Below, one piece after another: positions 26,252-34,165 of a stretch of 39,961 nt of DNA (its first letter is position 1; every line of letters begins with the position of its first letter). Below the pieces are notes generated by a model. It saw only the letters and a list, made by a program, of their open reading frames with translations, had not been told where the DNA came from and did not search any database. The DNA lies in IMG/VR virus record IMGVR_UViG_3300049783_000449, positions 1 through 39,961 of that record; one strand, written 5' to 3'. The stretch is from a virus. The translations under genes were made by a program, and so were the position numbers.

Positions 26252-26656
26252 ATGGCAAACGCATTATACGCTTTAGGGAGGGAGTCTTTCTTAAAAGGGG
26301 AGATTAGCTGGAGTGGAGATAACATCAAATCTGTAGTGGTTGACTCCGCAGACTACACACCCAACTTAGCTACAGACCAATTTTTAAGTGATGTAGCTGC
26401 TGCTGGAAGGGCTACCAACGGTACAAGTGTCAACCTTACATCTAAGACAACCACTAATGGTTCAGCGGATGCTGCTGACGTCACCCTTACAGCTGTTACA
26501 GGGGATATCTCTGAATACGTAGTTATCTACCAAGATACAGGGGTAGAAGCATCCTCAAGGCTCATAGCTCTTATTGATACAGCTACAGGCTTACCTGTTA
26601 CCCCCAATGGTGGTGATATTACTATTCAATGGTCTGCACCAATATTTACATTATAA
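26252..26656 (+). CDS. Phage structural protein, 134 aa
   Basis: A 134-residue beta-rich protein starting MANALYALGRESFLKGEISW and ending with TATGLPVTPNGGDITIQWS. This pattern (ANA...R..FL.G...W...; DTATGLPxTPNGGDI) is shared by many phage virion proteins of unknown detailed role. AGGA precedes the ATG. It is probably a small tail or capsid accessory protein. Confidence 0.7.
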   Translation: MANALYALGRESFLKGEISWSGDNIKSVVVDSADYTPNLATDQFLSDVAAAGRATNGTSVNLTSKTTTNGSADAADVTLTAVTGDISEYVVIYQDTGVEASSRLIALIDTATGLPVTPNGGDITIQWSAPIFTL

Positions 26657-26665
26657 GGAACACTT

Positions 26666-26830
26666 ATGTTTGGCTTTACTAAATTAACACCTGAAGAAAC
26701 ACTAGAAAGAACCACTCGTTTACGTATTCAAGAATTAGACAGTTTGCTTGTTAAGGAAACGCTTAAAAGAGCTACTTCCTTAGAGCTGAGTGGTGTTCTA
26801 CGTAACGAGTTAGAAGAACTTTTAAAATAA
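26666..26830 (+). CDS. Small helical protein, 54 aa
   Basis: A 54-residue charged helical protein (MFGFTKLTPEETLERTTRLR at the start) with AAGGA nine bases before the ATG. Leu spacing suggests an amphipathic helix. It fills the gap between two structural genes in the same direction. Function unknown. Confidence 0.65.
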   Translation: MFGFTKLTPEETLERTTRLRIQELDSLLVKETLKRATSLELSGVLRNELEELLK

Positions 26831-26850
26831 TTTTAATAAGGATTTATATA

Positions 26851-27195
26851 ATGGCTTGCAGGTTGTTAGTTAAACATACAGAAAACACAAATGCCACTGG
26901 TGACGTACTCGGTGTGTTTAATGACAACCACGTTTTTGGTAAATTTGAAAGTAAATTAAGGTTTATTGAAGCAGGTCTTACAGATTGGCCTATGCATTTT
27001 GTAATAATTAATATATCCGATGCGGAAAAAGAACAATATGTGTACCTCTTAGACTCGGATGAAGAAAACGTTAAGCTACGTAGGTTAGTTTTCCCCCGTC
27101 AGGATTCACCTTTTTACCAAGAACTATCTGATTTTGCAGAGGCAACAGTAACGGCAGACGATATTAATTCAGCAATTATACAGGTGGGTGTGTAA
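26851..27195 (+). CDS. Hypothetical virion-region protein, 114 aa
   Basis: Unknown acidic alpha/beta protein with an AAGGA ribosome site. It begins MACRLLVKHTENT and its stop overlaps the next start (TAATG). Placed among structural genes, so possibly a virion or assembly factor; no recognised motif. Confidence 0.6.
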   Translation: MACRLLVKHTENTNATGDVLGVFNDNHVFGKFESKLRFIEAGLTDWPMHFVIINISDAEKEQYVYLLDSDEENVKLRRLVFPRQDSPFYQELSDFAEATVTADDINSAIIQVGV

Positions 27196-28553
27196 TGCCA
27201 CAAAATGCAATAATACGGGCAGATGGGACGGGTGATTATACAACTCCACAGGCATGGGAAGCAGCAGAGCAGTCATCAAATTACGGGAGCATAACCGTAG
27301 GTCGCGTTGATGGGTTTTTTGATAGCGGGTCATCTCAATTAGATATAAACGGCAGTTGGCCTAATGGAGCTAGATTAGAAGCCTTTTCTTCTACGGGGGC
27401 TTTTGACGGCACAGAGCGTCAACTTTGCGGCATGACATCGACAGGAATTACTGTTCGAGGTAGAGGAAATAAAACAGAGCTTTTTGGCTTAGAGATTTAT
27501 TCTACAACTACTCAGGGCGCATACATAGCCACGACATCAGGGGGTGATACAAATATATCATCTTGTTTATTGCGCGCAAATAGCGGTACGAGTAGACTAA
27601 ATAGTTTGGTAGGCAATGGGTATGTAAATTGCGTTTTAGCTAGTAATTCTGATACTGTGTTTAACGGCGATACCGTAGGAACTGGCAATTCTATATTTGC
27701 AAACGAATCTTCCTCTGTTGGTTCTACTGACACAATTACACTTTCTAACACTGCAGTATATAACGACAACGTGGGGGCGTGTTTTAGAGATACTGTAACT
27801 CAATCAAATAACGCATCGACAGACGCAACAGCGGACACTCTTACAAACATTGTTGTCGCTGATAATTTTGTTTCAACAACGCCATTGACTAGCGGCGATT
27901 ATCGAATTAAGTCTGGCTCTCTGCTTGATACAAATGGCATAGGTGCTTTCGTGCAATCTAGTGGAGGGTTGGTAATAACAACAAGCCCTATTGCTAGTGC
28001 AGAAAGCTTTGGCTCACCTACTATTACAACAGGTGTTGTATTAATATCACCAATAGCTATAGCAACGCAGGAAAGTGTGGGGAGTCCTGCAATACTACCA
28101 GAGCTGTTTATAGGCCCAAGTGCAATAACATCTCTTGAGTTTGTAGGAAACCCTATTATAGAACTCATACTACAACAGATATTCCCTAATGGAATACCTA
28201 CAGAAGAATTTGTAGGAAGACCTTTAGTACTAGGAGGGGCTAGCATTGTTATACCTGTAGACAGTAGACAAACATGGAATGCTGTAGCTCAGTATCTAAG
28301 GAATTTAGTATTTAGAGGGCAGGATAATGATGTAATTGTAGCTTGGCTTAGGAGTGAAGGATTTGAGGAGGGGGCTTATAATGACATGTGGTATGACTAC
28401 CTCTTCCAGAGTGGATTCTTAGATGGGTCTTTGACAGACAAGTATGCAGCATGGAGACAAAATGTTTTACAGGATGACCCTTGGTTGTTGTCATCAGGTA
28501 GTTGGAATGATAATAAAATTTGGAGAGATAATGAAAACTGGAGAGATAGCTAA
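27195..28553 (+). CDS. Beta-helix virion protein with repeat domain
   Basis: A 452-residue mosaic protein. Residues about 1-255 start with a RADGTGDYTTPQAWEAAE motif seen in phage beta-helix proteins and are rich in Ser, Thr, Gly and Asn. Residues about 264-346 hold four units of about 22-23 residues around E-(S/F)-(F/V)-G-(S/N/R)-P. The C-terminal 90 residues are Trp/Asp-rich (ending WRDNENWRDS). The first part of the gene uses GCG, ACG and CGG codons more than its neighbours, which suggests a transferred module. A receptor-binding or decoration role is likely but not shown. Confidence 0.6.
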   Translation: MPQNAIIRADGTGDYTTPQAWEAAEQSSNYGSITVGRVDGFFDSGSSQLDINGSWPNGARLEAFSSTGAFDGTERQLCGMTSTGITVRGRGNKTELFGLEIYSTTTQGAYIATTSGGDTNISSCLLRANSGTSRLNSLVGNGYVNCVLASNSDTVFNGDTVGTGNSIFANESSSVGSTDTITLSNTAVYNDNVGACFRDTVTQSNNASTDATADTLTNIVVADNFVSTTPLTSGDYRIKSGSLLDTNGIGAFVQSSGGLVITTSPIASAESFGSPTITTGVVLISPIAIATQESVGSPAILPELFIGPSAITSLEFVGNPIIELILQQIFPNGIPTEEFVGRPLVLGGASIVIPVDSRQTWNAVAQYLRNLVFRGQDNDVIVAWLRSEGFEEGAYNDMWYDYLFQSGFLDGSLTDKYAAWRQNVLQDDPWLLSSGSWNDNKIWRDNENWRDS

Positions 28554-29110
28554 TGCCTATTGGTAATATATTAGATGGGGAGTTGGGGAGTAGTGTACGT
28601 GGGAAGTTAAATGCTACTAAGGATTTAGCAGAAGCATTGGGGAATAGCACTTATTGGTTTGTTACGGGAAACACAGCTTCAGCCCAGTCACACTTAGGAG
28701 GAGCAACTGATACATTTCTTACTAGTAATGGGCTAGGAGGTGAGTCAGCATCTTACAACCCTACTTCCAAAGCAGCTTTATGGAACCCCTCAACAAATAA
28801 GTTTGATCTTACAAGCTTAAAAGTAGGGGATACTATTCACTTCACAGGGAGAGTAGAGTTTGACAACTTAGCAGCTCAAGAGGTTGATATATCCATCAGT
28901 GCAGCAGAAGGTACAGCTTCAGCACATGAACATACGATAAACCATACGTACTACAAAACTGCAAATACGGGGAGTGGTCTTACTTTTAATACGGCTTTTG
29001 TTATTAGGAACGCAAATGAGAAGAATGGAGGGGCGAGGTTTAGGTTTGCAAGTGTTCAGGCTGCTTCAATTACAGTGATTAGTTGGACAACTATAATAAC
29101 ATCCGTATAA
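28553..29110 (+). CDS. Putative virion protein, C1q/TNF-like C-terminus
   Basis: A 185-residue beta-rich protein, last gene of the late unit. After a short helical start it becomes Gly/Thr/Asn-rich; the segment KVGDTIHFTGRVEFDN (about 91-106) and the strand-rich end suggest a small beta-sandwich as in fibre tips and decoration proteins. The start overlaps the previous stop (TAATG), and the stop lies 19 bases before the terminator stem. Confidence 0.55.
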   Translation: MPIGNILDGELGSSVRGKLNATKDLAEALGNSTYWFVTGNTASAQSHLGGATDTFLTSNGLGGESASYNPTSKAALWNPSTNKFDLTSLKVGDTIHFTGRVEFDNLAAQEVDISISAAEGTASAHEHTINHTYYKTANTGSGLTFNTAFVIRNANEKNGGARFRFASVQAASITVISWTTIITSV

Positions 29111-29128
29111 GAAAGTAGTAGATACAAA

Positions 29129-29153
29129 AAAAGGAGCCTTAATAGCTCCTTTT
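29129..29153. terminator. Bidirectional terminator
   Basis: Perfect 9-bp stem AAAAGGAGC/GCTCCTTTT around a seven-base loop. The plus strand continues CTTTTTC and the minus strand continues in a T-run, so it can stop both the rightward late unit and the leftward replication unit that converge here. Confidence 0.9.
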
Positions 29154-29162
29154 CTTTTTCTG

Positions 29163-29600
29163 TTAGAATGGCAGTGGTGGGAAGGACTTAGCTCTCTCTA
29201 GGCTGTCTATGGCCTCTTGTAAGTCTGTTTCCCAGTCTTTTAATCCCCTACTACCTGTACAAAGGAGTTTTTTAATAGCGTGAGCTGTAGCGGGATTGGA
29301 GACATTGAATGCATTAAGTACATCATACACATCTATAAAAACTTCTGTCTCTGTCTCTGCAAGGTTTCTGTCCCACACCATAAGAGGACTTGTTAGTTTA
29401 CGTTGATACTTATTCATGTAATGCTCTCCTGTTGGGCCATTGTGCCCTATGTTATCTATACGTTCTTCTGTAGGCCATTCTGGAGGCATATTCCTTGTGC
29501 ATCTCCCCGCTGAAGGTGCTTCTCTTTCAGGTGCATGTATCCTCCACAACTTCTCTATTTCCCTATCATAGAAATCTTCTCTCTGTTCATCATAACTCAT
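29163..29600 (-). CDS. Conserved phage protein, 145 aa
   Basis: Last gene of the leftward unit. It holds DNIGHNGPTGEHY (about 49-61) and YDVLNAFNVSNPATAHAIKKLL (about 92-113), both familiar from uncharacterised proteins of many phages of Gram-negative bacteria. The C-terminal part is helical. The start overlaps the upstream stop (TAATG). Function unknown. Confidence 0.7.
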   Translation of the reverse strand: MSYDEQREDFYDREIEKLWRIHAPEREAPSAGRCTRNMPPEWPTEERIDNIGHNGPTGEHYMNKYQRKLTSPLMVWDRNLAETETEVFIDVYDVLNAFNVSNPATAHAIKKLLCTGSRGLKDWETDLQEAIDSLERAKSFPPLPF

Positions 29601-29929
29601 TATTCTACCCTCATATTCTTTTGTGTTGTAAACACTCTCAATCCGTATATCATGTTAATACTCCCTTTATCCTTTAAGTACGTACCTACATCTGCATATA
29701 TATCCATCTGCTGTTCGTGTGTTAAGTACACTTTTGTTGCTGGCTTGTTATCCATTGCTGCTTCCATCCTCAAATCAAGTATATGGTTACAAGTTGGGTT
29801 GCTCTCCATTATTGTAATAGTCTTGTATAACCTCTCCAACTCACTCTTGTGGGAGAGTAAGTCTTCCTCTAGGAATTCATTCTTCTCAAGCTCTGCATAT
29901 GCACGCTTCTTCCACTTATTAAAGAACAT
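29600..29929 (-). CDS. Hypothetical coiled-coil protein, 109 aa
   Basis: Unknown protein with a charged helical N-terminal half (about 5-45, Lys/Glu/Leu-rich). I chose the ATG at 29929, which overlaps the upstream stop (TGATG) with GGAGG nearby; a TTG three bases earlier is less likely. The THEQQMDIYADV segment is a polar helix. No family recognised. Confidence 0.6.
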   Translation of the reverse strand: MFFNKWKKRAYAELEKNEFLEEDLLSHKSELERLYKTITIMESNPTCNHILDLRMEAAMDNKPATKVYLTHEQQMDIYADVGTYLKDKGSINMIYGLRVFTTQKNMRVE

Positions 29930-30429
29930 CAACTATCCCTCCATACAAAATAATCTGTTACGTACTTACTGCTTGTAGCCTTACCAAGATGTGTATTGTA
30001 ATACTTCTTAGCATAAGCTCCTAATTGAGTCATGTAATTGGTATCATCTTTACTAGGGAGAGCTTCTGGTACTCTCCAGTAGTGTACTCTTGCCATAGCT
30101 GTTGCGTATGCTAGGTTGGTTATGAGTGGTTGAGCCACTTCCGCACGGCAATCCACTAACAAGGACTGAATAAGTTGTTCTGTCAGCGCCCTATATTCTA
30201 TGTAGTTAAACCATATATCGTTATGTGTTGCCAACTCCATTTGATAAACACCAAATGCTCCTATATCCCCCGTCACGCCCTTCTGTCTTAAATATGTACC
30301 ACCTATACTCTCATGGGCACAAGTCATCATGAGGAGGTCTACAGCTTCTTCACTGTAAGGTATCTCACTGTCTAAGTACTTTAATGTAGGTATTACTACG
30401 TGTTCTTTGAATTGGTTAAAATCAATCAT
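29929..30429 (-). CDS. Lysozyme/transglycosylase-like protein
   Basis: A 166-residue protein resembling the family of small phage proteins with a lysozyme-like fold. TCAHESIGGTYLRQ (about 36-49) places a candidate catalytic Glu at residue 40, followed by GAFGVYQMELATHNDIWFNYI (about 57-77), matching the G(A/I)(F/Q)Q-type substrate-binding segment. It has no signal peptide, so a holin would be needed for release if it is the endolysin. It is the only visible muramidase candidate in the window. The first bases are part of an 18-bp repeat shared with the upstream gene start. Confidence 0.65.
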   Translation of the reverse strand: MIDFNQFKEHVVIPTLKYLDSEIPYSEEAVDLLMMTCAHESIGGTYLRQKGVTGDIGAFGVYQMELATHNDIWFNYIEYRALTEQLIQSLLVDCRAEVAQPLITNLAYATAMARVHYWRVPEALPSKDDTNYMTQLGAYAKKYYNTHLGKATSSKYVTDYFVWRDS

Positions 30430-30436
30430 ATTTTAC
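30419..30436. repeat. 18-bp junction repeat, copy 1
   Basis: AAATCAATCATATTTTAC, identical to 30649-30666. On the minus strand it spans the stop of one gene and the start of the next (ATGA overlap), encoding KI-stop and MIDF. Confidence 0.85.
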
Positions 30437-30659
30437 CTGCCTTTCTTAATCTCTCCAAAGCGTATGTCTGAAACTTAGAAAAACCCCCTAAGTCGCCATT
30501 CAAGCCTTCTATATCTATATCATCACTCAGAAGCTCTTCTTTTTTCTCTTTCTGAACATCAAGTAACTCACCCCCAAACCTCACTATCATTCCGTAGTGC
30601 CAAAGGAGATACTTCTTGTGTATCATCTCATCCGTTGCTTTATCAAGGAAATCAATCAT
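30426..30659 (-). CDS. Hypothetical protein, 77 aa
   Basis: Unknown helical, acidic protein starting MIDFLDKATDEMI. Both its start and its stop lie inside identical 18-bp sequences, so it occupies exactly one repeat-to-repeat unit. GGGAG lies upstream of the start, within the previous gene. It overlaps both neighbours by four bases (ATGA). Confidence 0.65.
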   Translation of the reverse strand: MIDFLDKATDEMIHKKYLLWHYGMIVRFGGELLDVQKEKKEELLSDDIDIEGLNGDLGGFSKFQTYALERLRKAGKI

Positions 30660-30666
30660 ATTTTAC
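30649..30666. repeat. 18-bp junction repeat, copy 2
   Basis: Second copy of the 18-bp repeat, 230 bases from the first, at the stop/start overlap of the genes ending at 30656 and starting at 30659. Confidence 0.85.
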
Positions 30667-31027
30667 AGCTCCCGCCAGCACAACTATTATCTTCTGTCTC
30701 GTACACAGCTACAGAACTAGAAGGAAACATCTCTACTTGAGGACTCTCTATCACTGCTGTGTGCTCCACTTTATAAACTTCTTCTTTCCCATCTTCCCAT
30801 TTGTATACTAATACAATGTACCCGAAGTGAGCAAGGATTTCTATCTGCTGTTCTAAGTACTCTGCTCTATCGTCATCAACACTACCACACCATCCCTCAT
30901 GTACATAGACAATAATACGTGGATGTCCTATTATCTCCTTAGCATCCTGTAGTCTAAACCACTTATAACTCTCTGCTTCGTACATTGTTTCCCAATCACT
31001 ATCATCACATAAAACAAAACTACTCAT
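30656..31027 (-). CDS. Hypothetical acidic protein, 123 aa
   Basis: Unknown acidic protein with a mixed alpha/beta core (RIIVYVHEGWCG about 37-48; FGYIVLVYKWEDG about 68-80) and a Cys-Gly-Gly-Ser-Cys C-terminal end. GAAGGG precedes the ATG and its start overlaps the upstream gene. The CxGGxC-like tail could bind a metal or form a disulfide. No family recognised. Confidence 0.6.
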   Translation of the reverse strand: MSSFVLCDDSDWETMYEAESYKWFRLQDAKEIIGHPRIIVYVHEGWCGSVDDDRAEYLEQQIEILAHFGYIVLVYKWEDGKEEVYKVEHTAVIESPQVEMFPSSSVAVYETEDNSCAGGSCKI

Positions 31028-31244
31028 TACCCTTCTCCTTTAAAGAATTAAAATCCACACGGCTTATTATGTAGTGTTTTACATAACCACTCATTTCAAA
31101 CCCCCTTCTAACGGCCTGTGTATTCCTACCGTTTGCTAAGACTTCCTTTGCATTGTTAGTAACGTTTAAAATCTCTCTCTCAAGCTCTGCAATACGATTA
31201 TTTAAACTTTCAATCACTGTGCTGTTATCTGTTCTGATGTTCAT
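31020..31244 (-). CDS. Hypothetical protein with short coiled coil, 74 aa
   Basis: Unknown protein with a heptad-like N-terminal helix (VIESLNNRIAELEREIL, about 10-26). It starts in an ATGA overlap with the metallophosphoesterase gene. No motif; possibly an oligomerising regulator. Confidence 0.6.
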   Translation of the reverse strand: MNIRTDNSTVIESLNNRIAELEREILNVTNNAKEVLANGRNTQAVRRGFEMSGYVKHYIISRVDFNSLKEKGNE

Positions 31245-32065
31245 ATCTTATCCCCATATCTCTCTTTCAAATAATCTAAATCAACAAACATAGGATTGAA
31301 ACTCCCTTCCTGAACGTTGTGCTTAACTACTATGCCTCTCCAATGGTGGTTGCCTTGATGTCCTTTGTATCCCTCATCATGTCCATAACAAGCTCCTGCT
31401 ATAATCCCCCATTGTTGCTTACCACTAGCAGGGAGGAATCTTGTAGCTACATCCAATGTCTGCTTATGTCCTACACAGAAACTCTCTCCCACTTGCTTCA
31501 GTACATTCTGTGCAGACCCACCATAGGGCTTACCTGAGAAAGGATTAGCCATGAAGTGACAGTACGCTACACCATTAATAATAACAGGTTTTAAGAAGTC
31601 ATGTACTTCCCATCCAAACTCTTTGTACTTCAAGTTGTCATAAGAAAGGAAGTCAGCTAGTTCAGGATTGGACTCCACATGTCTCATGATTCTCTCCTCA
31701 TGATTACCTAGTGTAATCACCATCTTTGGTGTATAGACTTTCTTCTTGTCTTGTTTCTGTTTCTTTTGTAGTTCATGCAGTGGCCCTAGAAGGAGCCTCA
31801 TACCCTCTATACTGGCTTCAATGTCTAAAGCGAGCCTCTTACCCTCTGCACTCTTCTTACCCTTGTCATAGGAGCTTAGAGAGGGCATATCAGCGTGGTC
31901 TCCAATGTGGACAATAACTTCTGGTCTCTTGTCTACAATATACTGCCCTATGTGGCTCAAGTGTGACATATCTACATCTGGTTTACACTGAGTATCTGGA
32001 ATCATGAGGTGACAGATGTTAGAGGGAACGTTCTTGGTTGTCTTTATCTTGAATACTTTACTCAT
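31241..32065 (-). CDS. Calcineurin-like metallophosphoesterase
   Basis: A 274-residue phosphoesterase. Metal-binding motifs appear in order: PDTQ (D24), IGDHAD (55-59), LGNHEER (119-125), and later VGHK and a His-rich segment (CYGHDEGYKGHQGNHHW). This is the calcineurin/Mre11 superfamily, which includes DNA nucleases and phosphodiesterases. I chose the ATG at 32065 because AAGGA lies upstream and it overlaps the previous stop by eight bases; a further upstream in-frame start at 32089 lies inside the preceding small gene. A role in host or phage DNA processing is plausible, since it sits near HNH and FEN nucleases. Confidence 0.8.
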   Translation of the reverse strand: MSKVFKIKTTKNVPSNICHLMIPDTQCKPDVDMSHLSHIGQYIVDKRPEVIVHIGDHADMPSLSSYDKGKKSAEGKRLALDIEASIEGMRLLLGPLHELQKKQKQDKKKVYTPKMVITLGNHEERIMRHVESNPELADFLSYDNLKYKEFGWEVHDFLKPVIINGVAYCHFMANPFSGKPYGGSAQNVLKQVGESFCVGHKQTLDVATRFLPASGKQQWGIIAGACYGHDEGYKGHQGNHHWRGIVVKHNVQEGSFNPMFVDLDYLKERYGDKI

Positions 32066-32234
32066 GTATATATCCTTCTGCTGCTTCAATGGCTTCGGCT
32101 TCTGTTATGTCTATGTCTTCTGCATCCATGTAAGGAATGAGCTTCTGTATCTCTTCCCTGATTGCTTCTTCTAGCTCATCAATATCATTGTTCTCAATAA
32201 GCATAAGCCAATTCTGGTATTTATCGTAAGTCAT
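32058..32234 (-). CDS. Hypothetical acidic protein, 58 aa
   Basis: A 58-residue very acidic helical protein (Asp/Glu-rich from about residue 16, for example DIDELEEAIREEI). Its ATG overlaps the HNH gene stop (TAATG) and its end overlaps the phosphoesterase start. Small acidic phage proteins sometimes mimic DNA, but nothing else supports that here. Confidence 0.65.
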   Translation of the reverse strand: MTYDKYQNWLMLIENNDIDELEEAIREEIQKLIPYMDAEDIDITEAEAIEAAEGYIHE

Positions 32235-32605
32235 TATTTCTTCCTCTCTTCATCAGTTCTCTTTTTGTGACAAGGTTTGCATAATACACGTAAGTTGTCA
32301 GCTTCACAAAACAATCTCTCACAGAATCCAGCTAAGTCGCTGTAGTCCTTTAAACTACCTGCTCCTACAATGTGGTCTACCTCCACTTCCTTTGTCTTGA
32401 AATCCTTAGAACAATCAGCACATTCATACATCCATTTAGTTCTCTTGTCTTCTCCTGTGTATGGCTTCTGTGCCTCCTTCAGCACTTGATAACGGACAGG
32501 ATATCTACTCCATGCTCTCCTTAGACAACTCCTTATGAAGCTCCAGTATCTTGGTGTTGACCATGTACCCCCTGCCTTATTCTTTAGCCCTCTAACAGCA
32601 GCCAT
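32234..32605 (-). CDS. HNH endonuclease
   Basis: A 123-residue HNH nuclease. The zinc-ribbon style core is present: CADC (62-65), EVDHI (75-79, general-base His78), then N104 and LCKPCHKKRT with C109, C112 and H113. The N-terminal 55 residues are basic and aromatic and may bind DNA. It lies between replication genes, so it may act on recombination or replication intermediates, on host DNA, or as a free-standing homing nuclease. The start overlaps the upstream gene by one base. Confidence 0.8.
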   Translation of the reverse strand: MAAVRGLKNKAGGTWSTPRYWSFIRSCLRRAWSRYPVRYQVLKEAQKPYTGEDKRTKWMYECADCSKDFKTKEVEVDHIVGAGSLKDYSDLAGFCERLFCEADNLRVLCKPCHKKRTDEERKK

Positions 32606-33084
32606 TAGCTCCCCATCACTTTGTTAATACCGCACTCTACATTGTGTTGCTCTCTAAGCTTCACTATCTCCTCTGTCAGTTCTTGAATACGTAGTTGTGT
32701 AGGTGTTATCTCAGGCTTTACTCTGTATTGCGTATCCTCCGTGAAGCGGGGGGTGAATGCTTGAACCCACCTACCACTGAGTATACTCAAAAACTCAATC
32801 TCTTCTCCATTAGCCCAAGCAATAATCTCCTTTTGGTGTACATGTGGAATAAGCTTCTCTTCCTCTTTCTCTCCTGTTATGAGGGCTACCATCTGTTCGT
32901 ATGAAATAATTATGTCTGAAGGGTCAATAGCAAACGTTCCGGCTGTGCCATGCTGGGTAAAACCTAGAAGTTCCTCCTTTTCCATAAAATCAAAACAATT
33001 GCTCTTAGGCATCAACACCCTTAATTTATCTATCTGTGTTTGTGTCAGTGCCTTCAGTTCGCAATATCTATTTGTAATCTTCAT
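32605..33084 (-). CDS. Conserved phage protein, 159 aa
   Basis: Contains the domain KEIIAWANGEEIEFLSI...GRWVQAFTPRFTEDTQYRVKP (about 86-125), a common uncharacterised phage module in which the Trp and the final YR(I/V)KP are hallmarks. The C-terminus is a coiled coil (TQLRIQELTEEIVKLREQ). The start overlaps the upstream stop (TAATG), with AAAGGA from an A-rich run upstream. Function unknown. Confidence 0.65.
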   Translation of the reverse strand: MKITNRYCELKALTQTQIDKLRVLMPKSNCFDFMEKEELLGFTQHGTAGTFAIDPSDIIISYEQMVALITGEKEEEKLIPHVHQKEIIAWANGEEIEFLSILSGRWVQAFTPRFTEDTQYRVKPEITPTQLRIQELTEEIVKLREQHNVECGINKVMGS

Positions 33085-33281
33085 TATTTATTTTCCTTTT
33101 TTTTTTTAGCGTAGCCTATCATAAACAAGAAAGGGCCAATTACGATTTTGAATGCAACTCGGCTACCGTCAGTGAAGGAGCCTATATGAAAGTAATACGT
33201 GTCATCATTTTTTGCCCATAATAAAGACCTTGCAACTCCCATCTTAACCAATAATCGAAATAAATAAAATTTAATAGTCAT
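33084..33281 (-). CDS. Small membrane protein, 65 aa
   Basis: Basic protein with hydrophobic segments at both ends (IKFYLFRLLVKMGVA about 3-17; FKIVIGPFLFMIGYA about 45-59) and a Lys-rich tail encoded partly by a run of 11 A. I chose the ATG at 33281, which overlaps the exonuclease stop (ATGA); the upstream TTG is less likely. It could be a holin-like or membrane-targeting protein, but the hydrophobic stretches are short. Confidence 0.55.
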   Translation of the reverse strand: MTIKFYLFRLLVKMGVARSLLWAKNDDTYYFHIGSFTDGSRVAFKIVIGPFLFMIGYAKKKKENK

Positions 33282-34048
33282 ATAGGTGATTTCCAATGTA
33301 TCAGTTTGTCATTATCCCATCCTCTACACATGTAAAGGAGGTGCATATTCTCTTCTAGTCTCTCTACTGGCTGTTCAAAGTGCAGGGTATAAAGCTCCAG
33401 CACTGTCTCATAAAGCTCTCTTTCTGTTGTCTTCTCATGTAACAACTCAAACGCTTTAGCATCACCAGCTCCATGTATTCCCTTGATGTTATCTGTGGAG
33501 TCACCCATGATGGCTTGTGCATACAACCACATAGCACCCTCACCATAGAGCTTCTTGCCTCTCATCTCTAGCTTACCCCAGCTATCAACGTAGTGCAACT
33601 CCCTCTCTCCCTTGTTGTGTGTACCCCATCCGTAGTGCCACCCCTGTACTTGTAAAAGGTCTTTATCAATTGTACAGCATATGGCATTGGTATCACTTGT
33701 TATGTCCATAGCTAATTGGTCATCAGCCTCCATACCTTCTACAACTACAGCATCCCATTCATGTATCAAGTGCTGTTTAATACTGTTGTACCAATACGGC
33801 TTGTCCTTCTTCCTTGTTCCTTTGTACTTGTGGCTCACTGCCACTGTCTCTCTAAAGTTGCCCCTACCTGTCAAGTAAGCTTTATAGTTGTATGTTTCAT
33901 GTGTAGCAAATAATTTAGAAAAGAAATCATCTACTCGTCTATGTACTTGGTCTTCGTCCTCTTCCTTCTCACATCCCCATCCAATGCTATAGACAATAAT
34001 ATCTGCATCAATGCAGAGTAGCTTCTTGCTCTGCTCTAATTCTTTCAT
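33278..34048 (-). CDS. 5'-3' exonuclease, FEN/T5-exo family
   Basis: A 256-residue flap-endonuclease-family nuclease, as in T7 gp6, which removes RNA primers and degrades 5' ends. Metal-site motifs: IDAD (13-16), EGMEADD (104-110), TIDKDL (126-131). The helix-three-turn-helix DNA-binding segment is MGDSTDNIKGIHGAG (181-195). The ATG at 34048 is chosen over a TTG six bases upstream. Its start lies within the preceding 37-residue ORF. Confidence 0.9.
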   Translation of the reverse strand: MKELEQSKKLLCIDADIIVYSIGWGCEKEEDEDQVHRRVDDFFSKLFATHETYNYKAYLTGRGNFRETVAVSHKYKGTRKKDKPYWYNSIKQHLIHEWDAVVVEGMEADDQLAMDITSDTNAICCTIDKDLLQVQGWHYGWGTHNKGERELHYVDSWGKLEMRGKKLYGEGAMWLYAQAIMGDSTDNIKGIHGAGDAKAFELLHEKTTERELYETVLELYTLHFEQPVERLEENMHLLYMCRGWDNDKLIHWKSPI

Positions 34049-34121
34049 ATTCAAGTTGCTCCAATATCTCTTGTTCTGTTAATACACCGTTTGGATTGGT
34101 AAACCATAAGGGGGCAGTCAT
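34008..34121 (-). CDS. Small protein, 37 aa, overlapping exonuclease start
   Basis: A 37-residue acidic helical ORF (TEQEILEQLEYERIRAEQEA) with a strong ribosome site, GAGGAA, seven bases before its ATG. It overlaps the first 41 bases of the exonuclease gene in another frame, so its translation may deliver ribosomes to that start. A leader peptide is an alternative to a functional protein. Confidence 0.6.
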   Translation of the reverse strand: MTAPLWFTNPNGVLTEQEILEQLEYERIRAEQEATLH

Positions 34122-34165
34122 TTCTCATTCCTCAAATTAAATGACATCCTTGTCATTGTTGTCAG

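Noticed and set aside
29535-29978. 147-residue hydrophobic plus-strand ORF
   Set aside because: Opposite to two well-packed minus-strand genes and beyond the bidirectional terminator; the hydrophobicity comes from antisense reading.
34008-34048. Programmed frameshift joining the 37-residue ORF to the exonuclease
   Set aside because: No slippery heptamer is seen in the overlap, and the exonuclease has its own ATG and complete N-terminal motif.
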